NCBI GenBank assembly: GCA_009838075.1
Contig: VXSG01000121.1
Coordinates: forward strand, 1 to 64,000
DNA from: Boseongicola sp. SB0665_bin_10
GTDB taxonomy: Bacteria; Pseudomonadota; Alphaproteobacteria; Rhodobacterales; Rhodobacteraceae
Reading direction: 5' to 3'
Length of the DNA stretch: 64,000 nt
A program made the position numbers and the translations under genes. Below, in pieces: positions 45,152 through 53,919 of the stretch; within the stretch, counting starts at the first letter, position 1, and each line of letters begins with the position of its first letter. Below the pieces are notes generated by a model. It saw only the letters and a program-made list of their open reading frames with translations. It ran no database searches and was not told the origin of the DNA.

Positions 45152-46126
45152 CTATCCGCCGGTGCGGGCAACGAACTCCTCGATGCCGGGCACGCCGATC
45201 TCGCGGTAGTACTTCAGCGCACCGGGATGCAACGGGGCACCAAAGCCGTTCAGCACGGTGTCCTTGGAGACGCGGCCAAAGGCCGGGTGCACGCCAGCAA
45301 GATCGTCGAGACTCTCGAAGATCGCCTTGGTCATCTCGTAGACGCGCTCCTCGGATACATCGGCCAGGACGACCAGCCCGTTTGCAAGGCCGTAGGTAGG
45401 CGTGTCAGCCGCCACGTCCTCGTAGGTGCCGCCCGGGATCGAGAGGCGGAAGTAGGGCGGGTACCTGGCGTTGAGGTCGGCGAAGAATTCGTCCGAAATC
45501 GAGATCAGCTTCACGTCACGCTGCGCGGCCAGCTTGATGACCGGCGGCAGCGGAAACGACCCGTTCCAGAGGGCGGCGTCGATGTTGCCGTCGCCAAGCA
45601 TGTCGACCATGTCGGCAAGACGAACCCGAAAGGCCTCGAAATCCTCGCCCGCGACCATGCCCATCAACGCGTTTGCGTCCAGCATCGACACGCCGCCCGG
45701 CTGGCCCATGCCGACCCGCTTGCCCTTCAGGTCCTCGACCGAATTGATGGGGCCACCTTCCAGCGTGATGATATGCATGCCGACCGGTGCGATCGACATC
45801 CAGGACAGGATCCTGCCGGGTTCGCTGCCCTCGTAGGGGCCGGTTGCCGCCCATGCTTCGTAGGACGACAGCGACGTTGCCATCGAGGCTTCCAGCTCGC
45901 CGGCCTGCAACAGGTTGATGTTGGCCACGTAGCCCTTGGTTTCTTCCGCCGTGACCTCGATGCCTTCGACGTTCTTGTTGATCACGTCGGCGATGCCCGC
46001 GGACCATGTGTAGGCCGTGCACCCGACCGGGCAGGATCCGATTGAGAAGAAGTCGGCGGCCTGAGCCGCGACCGGGGCGACGAGTGTCGCCGCCGCAATC
46101 AGCGTGGTTCTAAGCGTGAGTTTCAT
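45152..46126 (-). CDS. TAXI-type TRAP transporter substrate-binding protein
   Basis: The product is 324 residues with a signal peptide (about 1-23, AATLVAPVAAQA). The mature protein starts FFSIGSCPVGCTAYTWSAGI, a TAXI-family nucleotide-like loop, followed by VNINLLQAGELEASMATS-type segments, GKRVGMGQPGGVSMLDANAL and GGTYEDVAADTPTYGLANGL. ATG at 46124-46126 overlaps the end of the permease gene by 17 bp; GAGGGAGAT is the ribosome binding site. TAXI receptors feed Na+-driven TRAP permeases; here the context argues for a sulfate ester or quaternary amine as ligand. Confidence 0.9.
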   Translation of the reverse strand: MKLTLRTTLIAAATLVAPVAAQAADFFSIGSCPVGCTAYTWSAGIADVINKNVEGIEVTAEETKGYVANINLLQAGELEASMATSLSSYEAWAATGPYEGSEPGRILSWMSIAPVGMHIITLEGGPINSVEDLKGKRVGMGQPGGVSMLDANALMGMVAGEDFEAFRVRLADMVDMLGDGNIDAALWNGSFPLPPVIKLAAQRDVKLISISDEFFADLNARYPPYFRLSIPGGTYEDVAADTPTYGLANGLVVLADVSEERVYEMTKAIFESLDDLAGVHPAFGRVSKDTVLNGFGAPLHPGALKYYREIGVPGIEEFVARTGG

Positions 46127-48071
46127 TGGAGATCTCCCTCTTGGTTGATGTGATCGGTTCCGAACCGGTTTCCGTTGCGGTCGTTTCGTGTGGTGTGCCC
46201 CTGCGCAGGTTCCAGGTGATCAGTGCCGCCGCCATCAGCACCGCCAGGGCGTCAAACCGCCAGTCCGAGCTCAGGAAGAGCGCTGCTGCCAGCGCGAATC
46301 CGAGTCGCTCGATGACACTCAGGCGGTAGGCAAAAAAGCCCATCATCGCCACGCTGGCCGCGACGCCTCCGGCGATGGCGGTGGCGGTGACGAAGGACAG
46401 GACGACCCTTGCCCAGGTGACGTCGATCGCCAGAAGGGCTGGGTCGTAGACAAAGAAGTACGGAACCACGAAGGCGGCCATGCCGAACTGGCAGGCCAGG
46501 ACCGCGATCTTCAGGGGGTTGCCGTGCGAGATCGAGGCCGCCGCGTAGGCCGCAAGCGCAACTGGCGGCGTTATCGAGGACAGCATCGCCGAATAGAGCA
46601 CAAACAGATGCGCCGCCAGAAGCCCGACTCCCAGGTCGACGAGGGCTGGCGCGACCAGCGTGGCCACCAGGATGTAGGCCGCCGCAGTCGGCAGGCCCAT
46701 CCCGAGAATCAGGCACGTGAGCATGGTCAGCACCAGTGCGACGTGCAATTGACCGCCTGACAGGAGCACGACGAGGGTCGAGAACTTCAGCCCGATGCCC
46801 GTCAACGTGATGATCCCGATGATCACCCCTGCCGCGGCACAAGCCAAGGCAACAGGGATGACCGCATTGGCCGCCGCAATCGCGGTCTCGACCATCCGGC
46901 GTGGTGTCTGAGCCGAGGCGCGGCTGAAGAAGCTGACGATCACCGAAGTGGCCACCGCCCAGAACGACGACAGCATGATCGAATAGCCGTTCAGCAGCAT
47001 GCCGACGAACACCGGCAGGGGCGCCAAAAGATAGGACCGTTTCGCGATGGATCCCCAGTCCACTACGGAATCGGCGTCACGCAGGAGGGCGATGTTTCGT
47101 TTCACCGCCTCGAAATGCACCATCGCCAACAGCACGGCATAGAAGATCACTGCAGGCAGGAAGGCTGCCTTGGCAATTGTCAGGTAGGACGTTGAAGTGA
47201 ACTCCGCCATGATGAAGGCCGCGGCGCCCATCACCGGAGGCATCAACTGCCCGCCGGTCGAGGCGACCGCCTCGATGGCCCCGGCGGCTTCCTTGCGATA
47301 GCCGCTCTTGCGCATGAGCGGAATCGAGATCGGACCCGTGGTCAGCACATTCGCGACGGCGGTGCCGGAAATCATGCCCATCAGGCTGGAACCAACGACG
47401 GCCGCCTTCGCAGGTCCACCACGCAGGCGGCCCGTCAGCCCTGTGGCGAAGTCCATCAGCACCTGCCCGGCACCAGTCTTCTCGAGGAGAGCACCCAAGA
47501 CCACGACGCCGGTGACGAAGGTGGCACTGACGCCGAGTGGCGTCCCGAAGATGCCACCACCGCCAAGATAAAGCTGCGCGGTGACCCGTTTCAGGGAATA
47601 GCCCCGATGCGCCAAGCCATCGGGCAAAAAGGCGCCGAACAGGCCGTAGCCAAGGAAAATCGACGCCAGGATCACGATGGGCCAGCCGACCGTCCGGCGG
47701 CACGCATCGAACAGGACCGCCATCAGAATGACGGCAAAGAGAATCTCGAGGTCGGTGATCTCGCCCCATCGGTCATTGATGGCGTCAAAGTTCACAATGT
47801 GATGCCCGGTCACGATGACGCCTGCAGCGAGGACAACAAGAATCCAGAGCCTCTGCAGGGTCAGCGAGAAGCCCACCGGCCCTTCCTTTTCCATGGAGGC
47901 CCGAAACGCGACAACATAGACCAGCGCAATGACAAGTAGCAGGTGACCGCTGCGCTGCAAGCCATCGGGGAAAACGCCGAAATAGGCGGTGTAGAGCGTC
48001 AGGCTGACCAGCAACACGGACAGAATGCCGATGATCCAGCCAAATACCCGGTCTGGCAGGACGTTATGCAT
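46110..48071 (-). CDS. TRAP transporter fused permease (DctQ-DctM type, TAXI class)
   Basis: The product is 653 residues from ATG at 48069-48071, preceded by AAGGTGG. An upstream in-frame ATG at 48087-48089 lacks a ribosome binding site. About sixteen membrane helices are expected: a small Q-like part (first four) and the large M part with GSSLMGMISGTAVANVLTTG, GGQLMPPVMGAAAFIMAEFT and MGLPTAAAYILVATLVAPAL, all typical of TRAP-T permeases. TAXI systems usually have the two membrane subunits fused, as here. The start overlaps the end of the ROK regulator gene by 8 bp. Confidence 0.92.
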   Translation of the reverse strand: MHNVLPDRVFGWIIGILSVLLVSLTLYTAYFGVFPDGLQRSGHLLLVIALVYVVAFRASMEKEGPVGFSLTLQRLWILVVLAAGVIVTGHHIVNFDAINDRWGEITDLEILFAVILMAVLFDACRRTVGWPIVILASIFLGYGLFGAFLPDGLAHRGYSLKRVTAQLYLGGGGIFGTPLGVSATFVTGVVVLGALLEKTGAGQVLMDFATGLTGRLRGGPAKAAVVGSSLMGMISGTAVANVLTTGPISIPLMRKSGYRKEAAGAIEAVASTGGQLMPPVMGAAAFIMAEFTSTSYLTIAKAAFLPAVIFYAVLLAMVHFEAVKRNIALLRDADSVVDWGSIAKRSYLLAPLPVFVGMLLNGYSIMLSSFWAVATSVIVSFFSRASAQTPRRMVETAIAAANAVIPVALACAAAGVIIGIITLTGIGLKFSTLVVLLSGGQLHVALVLTMLTCLILGMGLPTAAAYILVATLVAPALVDLGVGLLAAHLFVLYSAMLSSITPPVALAAYAAASISHGNPLKIAVLACQFGMAAFVVPYFFVYDPALLAIDVTWARVVLSFVTATAIAGGVAASVAMMGFFAYRLSVIERLGFALAAALFLSSDWRFDALAVLMAAALITWNLRRGTPHETTATETGSEPITSTKREISNETHA

Positions 48072-49326
48072 TGGCCGCCACCTTGACATTGCCGGAAGCG
48101 CTGTTGTTCAGGCGCTCGTAGTCAAGCCGATCAGAGTAGCAGAACGTGTGCAATGCCAGCAGAGACGCTGCGTCGGCAGGTGAAACCACGCCCTTCACCA
48201 GTCGAAACCCGCTGTCGGGCCCATAGCCGAAGGAGGCGGTCAGCCCTTGCTCGGCACCTTTGAAATAGGCGTCTTTCGACCCCAGCGTGCCGCTGAGGAT
48301 GATCAACTCGGGCGCGAGAATTTTGGCCAGTGGGTCCAGCGCTTCGGCCAGATGCAGCCCGGCTTCGTGAAGGTGGTCGGCGTTCGAATCGTCATCGACC
48401 GCTGCCAGAAGCGACCTGGCATAGACTGGCAGTTGCGAGCAATCGAACGTGTCGTGATCCAGCATTCCCAGCTTGGCGAGCAGGCCGAAACCCGTGGCGG
48501 ACAGATTGAGGCAATCGTTCCGCCCGCAGGTGCAGCGAAGCGACCGCTTCTTCAAGCGGAAATGGCCAATGCGACCTGCATCACCGGACGCGCCGCGCAC
48601 CACCCGACCGTCGGAGACGGCACCGACGCCCGCAAAGGTCGCGACATGAGCCAGTGCGAATTCAGAGACATCGCGCGCCGCGCCGAACCGCATCTCCGAC
48701 AGGGCAAGCGCGTTGGCGATGTTCTCGATTTCCACCGGCAGGCCGGTGTTCCCGCGCACCTCCTCCCAGAACTGGCCACCGTCGTTTCCCCACCCGAAGT
48801 ATTCAGACCGGACGATCTCGTTCCGGTCGGGTGACGTATTGGCTGACAGGGCCACGCCAACGCCGGCGATGCGGTCAATGTCGATTCCGGTCTCCCTGAT
48901 CAGGGCGCACAGCGCGCCGGAATAGAGTCTTGCGGTTTCAGCGGCGTCTTCGAAGGACGTGTTGTCGACTTCCTGACGGGCAATTGTCTGGCCGTTTGCG
49001 TCGCAGATCGACACCTCGGAAAAATAGGCCGACACGGTAATGCCTGCTGCAAAGACGCCCTGGGGAATGATCCGCAACCCAATGCGCGGCCGACCAATTC
49101 TGCGTTGCTTGCCGGTGTCCGCCACGGGCGGGTCAAACTCTTCGATGATCTCGGCGACAAGCAAATCCCGCGCGATCCGTGTCAAGGCCATTTCGGAAAA
49201 TCCGAAGCGCCGGACCAAATCGGCACGGGACACGCCCGGTTCTGCCTGGATGCGGCTTAGCATAAGTCCTCGATGCGTGCGGCGAAGGCTGGCCGGGGTC
49301 GCGCTTGAGGAACTTTTACTAACCAT
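48064..49326 (-). CDS. ROK-family transcriptional regulator (NagC/XylR type)
   Basis: The product is 420 residues. An N-terminal winged helix (MLSRIQAEPGVSRADLVRRF, F-S-E-M-A-L-T-R-I) precedes a ROK sugar-kinase-like domain with FAGVGAVSDGRVVRGASGDA, G-R-I-G-H and the Zn motif CTCGRNDCLNLSATG. The usual Glu after the last Cys is Leu. It is the first gene of the TRAP/sulfatase operon and is translationally coupled to the permease. The inverted repeat ACTAAC-N5-GTTAGT overlaps its start codon, suggesting autoregulation. Confidence 0.87.
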   Translation of the reverse strand: MVSKSSSSATPASLRRTHRGLMLSRIQAEPGVSRADLVRRFGFSEMALTRIARDLLVAEIIEEFDPPVADTGKQRRIGRPRIGLRIIPQGVFAAGITVSAYFSEVSICDANGQTIARQEVDNTSFEDAAETARLYSGALCALIRETGIDIDRIAGVGVALSANTSPDRNEIVRSEYFGWGNDGGQFWEEVRGNTGLPVEIENIANALALSEMRFGAARDVSEFALAHVATFAGVGAVSDGRVVRGASGDAGRIGHFRLKKRSLRCTCGRNDCLNLSATGFGLLAKLGMLDHDTFDCSQLPVYARSLLAAVDDDSNADHLHEAGLHLAEALDPLAKILAPELIILSGTLGSKDAYFKGAEQGLTASFGYGPDSGFRLVKGVVSPADAASLLALHTFCYSDRLDYERLNNSASGNVKVAANA

Positions 49327-49334
49327 CTGTTAGT
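49318..49334. promoter_or_regulatory. candidate ROK operator overlapping the start codon
   Basis: ACTAAC (49318-49323) and GTTAGT (49329-49334) are inverted 6-bp arms with a 5-nt spacer. The spacer contains the ATG of the ROK gene (49324-49326). This is an A+T-rich patch in GC-rich DNA. Binding by the ROK protein would block its own translation start and promoter; inferred from position. Confidence 0.5.
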
Positions 49335-49413
49335 TTGTAATGGCATTGCCTCGATTCTGTCAAACGCTACCCGCTCAACAGGAATCCTCATGTTTCCGGA
49401 AGAGGGCCAGAGT

Positions 49414-51036
49414 TCAGGACCTGCCCGCATTGCGTTCACTCTCGGAAAGATATGCAGGCAGCGGCAAGGATCCGTCGATGATCGAGGCCACGTCCCCTTG
49501 AGAAATGGCAGGAAAATGTGGTGGGATCGGATCGATCCTGGGCAACCGACGGTCCGCCTTGGTTCCGTCCACGCCACCGGATCCGCGTCGCACATAGCGC
49601 GTCTCGTCGCCCTTGCGCGCCACGTAGTCCCAATCACCGGGATCGCCGGGCGTTGCCTTCAGGAACAGCCGTTCGGCCTGGCTGGCGCGGACCTGCCGGT
49701 CGATCTCTTGCGGGTCCCACCCGTCCAAGAGAATGGACTTGAGTCGCGCGAGCGTGTCCTCGCAGGTCGGATCGCCCGCAAGGTTCCGCAATTCGTCGCG
49801 GTCTGCCTCAAGATCGAACAACAGGTCGGGGTGACCGTGAGTATAGATCAGCTTGAACCGACCCTGCCGGACCATGCGGTGCGGAACGCATGGCCCGATG
49901 CCATAGTAGTCGGAAATCACCAGATCGCGGGTCGTGCCTCCCGTCAGCGCAGGCTCAAGGCTCTCACCGTCGCAAGGCAGCACCACCTCGCCACCCCCGA
50001 TGCCGACCAGCGTCGGCAGCAGGTCGACCAACGAGACGCACTCCTTCACGCGTCGCGGCGCATATCGCTGCGGTGCCGAAATCATCAACGGAACCCGCGC
50101 CGACCATTCATAGAAGCTTTGCTTGAACCACATTCCACGCTCGCCCAGCATCTCGCCGTGGTCGGCGCAGAAAATGATGACGGTATTGTCGGTCTGACCG
50201 CTGGCTTCCAGTGCGCCGAGGATTTCGCCCACCTTGTCGTCGATGAATGAGATCATGGCGTAATAGCCGTGCCGCGCACGACGCAGGTCATCCTCGGTCA
50301 CTCGATGCCTGTGCCGCCCATGTGCAAAGAACAGTGCCCGAGACGCATAGTCGAGATCGTCGAAGGGCAAAGCACCGACTCTTGGCATGTTGATCTTGTC
50401 GGGGTCGTAGCGGTCCCAGTACCGTTGATCAGCGACAAACGGTGTGTGCGGGCTGGTGAATGACGCGACTTGAAACCACGGACCCGCGTCAGCGGCACGC
50501 CGCGCGAGATCATATATCGTCTGAACGGTGGAATGGGCGACCTCTTCGTCAAAGTCCTCTTGCAACGTCCGTGCCGCAGGTCCGGCTTCGACGACACCAT
50601 TCAATCCCGTGGCTGAGGGAACGAAGGCCGGGCCCGCATGCCAGTCGGCCACCCATTCAAATCCCGACGGATACACATCCGTCACCGTGCGTTCGTTGAA
50701 TCCGTGCAGTTGATCCGGGCCGATGAAGTGCATCTTTCCCGACAGGACGGTGTGATAGTCAAGGTGGCGTAGATGATGTGCCAGCGTCGGCTGACTGGTG
50801 GCCAGTTCGCAGGCGTTGTCCCAGACCTTGATTGCGGGGGTCAGCCGCCCCGACATCATCGATGCGCGCGACGGCACGCAAACCGGATAGTTGCAGTAGG
50901 CATTGTCAAATGTCACGCTTGCCGCCGCCAACCGGTCGAGGTTCGGCGTCTTGCAATCCGGGTTGCCGTGGCATGACAACGCCTGCGGGGCCAGTTGGTC
51001 GGCCATGATCATCAGGATGTTCGGTTGATCGGTCAT
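49414..51036 (-). CDS. sulfatase, choline-sulfatase (BetC) like, copy 2
   Basis: The product is 540 residues from ATG at 51034-51036, after GAGGG. It begins MTDQPNILMIMADQLAPQAL, the BetC opening, with the formylglycine motif CVPSR at 53-57 and FCADHGEMLGERGMWFKQSF later; the C-terminal block VRASQAERLFLKATPGDPGD matches choline sulfatases. No signal peptide. It is about as similar to copy 1 as family members usually are, so it is not a recent duplicate. It follows the GMC oxidoreductase and the broken aldehyde dehydrogenase on the same strand, the order of a choline-sulfate to glycine-betaine pathway. Confidence 0.88.
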   Translation of the reverse strand: MTDQPNILMIMADQLAPQALSCHGNPDCKTPNLDRLAAASVTFDNAYCNYPVCVPSRASMMSGRLTPAIKVWDNACELATSQPTLAHHLRHLDYHTVLSGKMHFIGPDQLHGFNERTVTDVYPSGFEWVADWHAGPAFVPSATGLNGVVEAGPAARTLQEDFDEEVAHSTVQTIYDLARRAADAGPWFQVASFTSPHTPFVADQRYWDRYDPDKINMPRVGALPFDDLDYASRALFFAHGRHRHRVTEDDLRRARHGYYAMISFIDDKVGEILGALEASGQTDNTVIIFCADHGEMLGERGMWFKQSFYEWSARVPLMISAPQRYAPRRVKECVSLVDLLPTLVGIGGGEVVLPCDGESLEPALTGGTTRDLVISDYYGIGPCVPHRMVRQGRFKLIYTHGHPDLLFDLEADRDELRNLAGDPTCEDTLARLKSILLDGWDPQEIDRQVRASQAERLFLKATPGDPGDWDYVARKGDETRYVRRGSGGVDGTKADRRLPRIDPIPPHFPAISQGDVASIIDGSLPLPAYLSESERNAGRS

Positions 51037-51046
51037 CAATGCGCCC

Positions 51047-51451
51047 TCACACGCTGGCCCGGCGTTCTGCCGGGCGCTGGTTGGCATGGAACGGGATGGT
51101 CACGGAACCGTTCGACTCGCCGGCGCCCACTGTGCCGTCCATGATGCCGCAGGCGGCAAGTGGGTCTCCGGGACGTTGCCCGTCTTGAGGCGCAGCAGGC
51201 CGCTTTCGCCTTCGGCAACAAGGCGCCCTGCAAGGCGGGTGCGTTCGGCATGGAGGCAGGACGACGCGCTGAAGGCGATGTCGTCGACGAAACCCGCGGC
51301 CTCCGCCACCGTGTCTTGGGCGACCGCCGACAGGGTCCGGGCCGGAGACCTCTTCGCGCACGACGTGATCATCCAGTGCGCTGCCAGACGTCTCACCGCA
51401 AGTTGCGACGAATTCGTCCGGTGCGGCAACGTTGCGAATTTCAGTTGGCAT
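51047..51451 (-). pseudogene. aldehyde dehydrogenase C-terminal remnant (betB-like position)
   Basis: ATG at 51449-51451 overlaps the GMC oxidoreductase stop, with GGAAAG upstream. The first frame gives LDDHVVREEVSGPDP, resembling the ALDH phrase V-R-E-E-V-x-G-P. Coding character then shifts frame: DTVAEAAGFVDDIAFSASSC, then RTRLAGRLVAEGESGLLRLK and T-G-N-V-P-E. It shifts back for ACGIMDGTVGAGESNGSVTI, ending in RASV. This matches the end of an aldehyde dehydrogenase (A-N-D-x-x-F-G-L-S-A, then E-x-G-x-x-x-x-N) with at least two frameshifts and without the N-terminal 300 residues and catalytic Cys. Family assignment is tentative. Confidence 0.45.
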
Positions 51452-53093
51452 GGGTGCTTTCCAAACTGTTCGAATGTCTTGTGGCCGAGACCTCGGCGCG
51501 GATCATTGCGGCTGCCTTTTCGGCGATCATGTAGGTGGGCGCGTTGGTGTTGGCCGAAGTGATCCTTGGCATGACGGAGGCATCGACGACGCGCAGACCG
51601 TCCACGCCGTTCACCCGCAACTCGGGGTCCACGACGGCGCGCGTGTCCGATCCCATGCGGCAGGTGCCAACCAGATGATAGACCGTTCCCGCCATTTGGC
51701 GCACGGCACGAAGCACTTCCGCGTCGCTCTGATGCTCGGCACCCGGAACGATCTCGCGCCGCCACCGCTGGCGGAATTCGGGCCGCCCATAGAGCTCGCG
51801 CACCAGGCGGATGCCCTCGACGACAACCTTCTGGTCCTTCTCGCTTGAAAGATAATTCGTGCGAATGCGCGGATCAGCGAATGGATCGGTCGTCGCGATC
51901 TGGACCGAACCGCGGCTTTCCGGGTGGCACTGCCAGAACGAGGTTGTGAAGCCGGAGTAGCGATGCAAGGGCAATCCCGGCTTGTCGACCGACAGCGGCA
52001 TGACGAACAATTGCAGATCCGGGCGCCCCCTTGAGGCGTATCTTGTGCAGGCAGCCCCGCCAACCTGGCCTGCGCCCACCGTCAGGGGTCCGCGCGCTTG
52101 CAGCAGCCACTCCAGACTCATTTTGGCCAAGGCGAATGGGTTTCGCATGTGATCGTTCAGCGATGCACCACGTTCGCCCATCTCCACGATCGTGCGCATC
52201 TGCAAATGGTCTTGCAGGTTCTCGCCAACCTCTGATGCATCCTGGCGCACAAAAATGCCGTGTTCGCGCAAGAGCCCGGCTGGCCCGATCCCGGACAATT
52301 GCAACAGCTGCGGTGACTGGACAGACCCGCCACAAAGGATCACTTCGCAGTCGGCGTGGACCACGGTTGCGGCACCGTCCTTGACATACCGCACGCCCAC
52401 GGCGCGTGACTTGTCAAAGATGATCGACGTCACATGGGCACTTGTCTCCAGCGCAAGATTCGGCCGCTGCAGGGCCGGGTGGAGAAAGGCGGTTGCCGCA
52501 CTGTCGCGCCATCGCCCGCGCAGGGTCAGTTGGTATGTTCCCACGCCATGAGCACTTTCACCATTGAAGTCGTCGTTGCGTGGCAGCCCATGCGCCAAGG
52601 CCGCCTGCAGCCAGTCGTTGCAGGCTGGATTGTCATTGCGCAGGTCTGAGACCTGCAAGGGGCCGTGCGCACCTCGAAACTGCGACGGCGGCCCGGCATA
52701 GGTCTCTACCGCCCTGAAATGCGGCAACACGTCCTGGAACGACCACCCGTCCGCTCCGAGAGCCTCCCAATCATCGAAGTCCGCGTGCTGTCCCCGGATA
52801 TAGATCAACCCGTTGATCGAGCTTGACCCGCCAACAACCCGCCCGCGCGGACAATCCGCCTGTCGCCCAGCGATTCCAGGATCGGGGTCGCCAAGATACA
52901 GGTGCGAAACACGCTTGTCGTAGATCGACTTGTAATATCCGACAGGAAGCTTCAGCCAGAATCCTCGGTCTGCCCCACCACCTTCAAGGACAAGAATGCG
53001 CGCTGTTTCATCTTCGGACAAACGGGCGGCAAGCGTCGATCCCGCCGTTCCCGATCCGACGATGATGTAATCAAAGCCAGTCACGCAGCCCAT
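51441..53093 (-). CDS. GMC-family FAD oxidoreductase, choline dehydrogenase (BetA) like
   Basis: The product is 550 residues from ATG at 53091-53093 (a TTG six bases earlier is also possible). The FAD fold is at the N-terminus (FDYIIVGSGTAGSTLAARLS), then PRGRVVGGSSSINGLIYIRG (GMC signature 1), GSVQSPQLLQLSGIGPAGLL (signature 2) and C-terminal VYHLVGTCRMGSDTRAVVDP with the catalytic His region and SANTNAPTYMIAEKAA. It oxidises primary alcohols such as choline to the aldehyde. It is divergent from a GntR/UTRA regulator, with two CTAT-N2-ATAG operators between them. Confidence 0.88.
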   Translation of the reverse strand: MGCVTGFDYIIVGSGTAGSTLAARLSEDETARILVLEGGGADRGFWLKLPVGYYKSIYDKRVSHLYLGDPDPGIAGRQADCPRGRVVGGSSSINGLIYIRGQHADFDDWEALGADGWSFQDVLPHFRAVETYAGPPSQFRGAHGPLQVSDLRNDNPACNDWLQAALAHGLPRNDDFNGESAHGVGTYQLTLRGRWRDSAATAFLHPALQRPNLALETSAHVTSIIFDKSRAVGVRYVKDGAATVVHADCEVILCGGSVQSPQLLQLSGIGPAGLLREHGIFVRQDASEVGENLQDHLQMRTIVEMGERGASLNDHMRNPFALAKMSLEWLLQARGPLTVGAGQVGGAACTRYASRGRPDLQLFVMPLSVDKPGLPLHRYSGFTTSFWQCHPESRGSVQIATTDPFADPRIRTNYLSSEKDQKVVVEGIRLVRELYGRPEFRQRWRREIVPGAEHQSDAEVLRAVRQMAGTVYHLVGTCRMGSDTRAVVDPELRVNGVDGLRVVDASVMPRITSANTNAPTYMIAEKAAAMIRAEVSATRHSNSLESTHAN

Positions 53094-53102
53094 CCGCAAA
53101 AG

Positions 53103-53116
53103 TTCTATCTATAGGA
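53103..53116. promoter_or_regulatory. candidate UTRA-GntR operator, site 1
   Basis: TTCTATCTATAGGA contains the near-palindrome CTATCTATAG (53105-53114). It lies 12 nt upstream of the GMC oxidoreductase start on the minus strand. The same consensus TTCTATNTATAGGW recurs at 53149-53162, 46 bp away centre to centre. Confidence 0.65.
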
Positions 53117-53148
53117 CTAATCGGATGGCGCTGGTCACGCAAGAAAAA

Positions 53149-53162
53149 TTCTATATATAGGT
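53149..53162. promoter_or_regulatory. candidate UTRA-GntR operator, site 2
   Basis: TTCTATATATAGGT contains the perfect 10-bp palindrome CTATATATAG (53151-53160), 30 nt upstream of the GntR/UTRA start. Two similar sites in a 97-bp divergent region fit repression of both the regulator and the GMC oxidoreductase operon. Confidence 0.68.
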
Positions 53163-53190
53163 TTTTAGAATTTTTCGGACGACCGCGCAC

Positions 53191-53919
53191 ATGACTAATG
53201 CACTTCGGCAAAGCCGATCTCCGCTCTACCTCCAGATCGCCGAGATTCTGCGACAGAACCTCGGCCGGGGCGTCTGGACACCGGGTGAACTTTTGCCAAC
53301 GATTTCCGAGCTTTCGGCGGAGTACTCAGTCGCCAAGATCACGGTGCGGCAAGCTGTGAAAATCCTGGAAGAAGAAGGACTGCTGGTCTCGCGACGTGGA
53401 CGCGGAACGACGGTCTTGCCGCCGCCACCGGCACGGGATCGGTTACATCTGGGCACGCGACTATCCACGCTTGTCGACCTTTATCGCGGGGACAAGCCCG
53501 CGCTTGACCTACTGGAGGATCGCGACGCCGAAGTGCCGGGCGACCCGTTGATTGGCGAGCTATCGGACAACGGCTATCATCTCTTGCGCCGCACCCATAC
53601 GCGCGACGGCGAAACCTATTGCGTCATCTCGATCTACTTCGACAAGGACCTGTTCGCCCGCCACGAAGCCGAATTCAGAACCCAGCTTGCCTTGCCTGTG
53701 CTTGTCGATTCCGACGATATCGACGTGGCGCGGGCCCGCCAGTCACTGACGATTGGAAAGTGCGGCTACGAATTGGCCGTCTTGCTGAAACTTGCTGTTG
53801 GCGACCCGGTGGTCGAGGTCCGGCGTGTCATCTGCGATCGCCATGATCGGGTGCTCTACTTTGCGGACGTCACCTACCGAAGCGACTTTGTCCGCCTTGA
53901 GATGGACCTCCTCGCATGA
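53191..53919 (+). CDS. GntR-family regulator with UTRA ligand domain (HutC subfamily)
   Basis: The product is 242 residues. The winged helix (PLYLQIAEILRQNLGRGVWT, A-K-I-T-V-R-Q-A-V-K-I-L) is followed by a UTRA domain (about 85-240) with HLLRRTHTRDGETYCVISIY and a late VLYFADVTYRSDFVRLEMDL, the standard UTRA ending. The ATG at 53191 has no strong ribosome binding site. The stop overlaps the start of the enolase-superfamily gene (4 bp), so the regulator and that enzyme are co-expressed. Likely binds TTCTATNTATAGGW at 53103-53162. Confidence 0.88.
   Translation: MTNALRQSRSPLYLQIAEILRQNLGRGVWTPGELLPTISELSAEYSVAKITVRQAVKILEEEGLLVSRRGRGTTVLPPPPARDRLHLGTRLSTLVDLYRGDKPALDLLEDRDAEVPGDPLIGELSDNGYHLLRRTHTRDGETYCVISIYFDKDLFARHEAEFRTQLALPVLVDSDDIDVARARQSLTIGKCGYELAVLLKLAVGDPVVEVRRVICDRHDRVLYFADVTYRSDFVRLEMDLLA

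Noticed and set aside
51086-51562. Plus-strand open frames opposite the aldehyde dehydrogenase remnant
   Set aside because: No family match; coding signal and ALDH-like phrases are on the minus strand, in line with the neighbouring genes.
43518-53093. A standard betICBA operon
   Set aside because: No TetR-type BetI is present, betB is only a remnant, and the regulators are ROK and UTRA-GntR, so a plain bet operon label would mislead.
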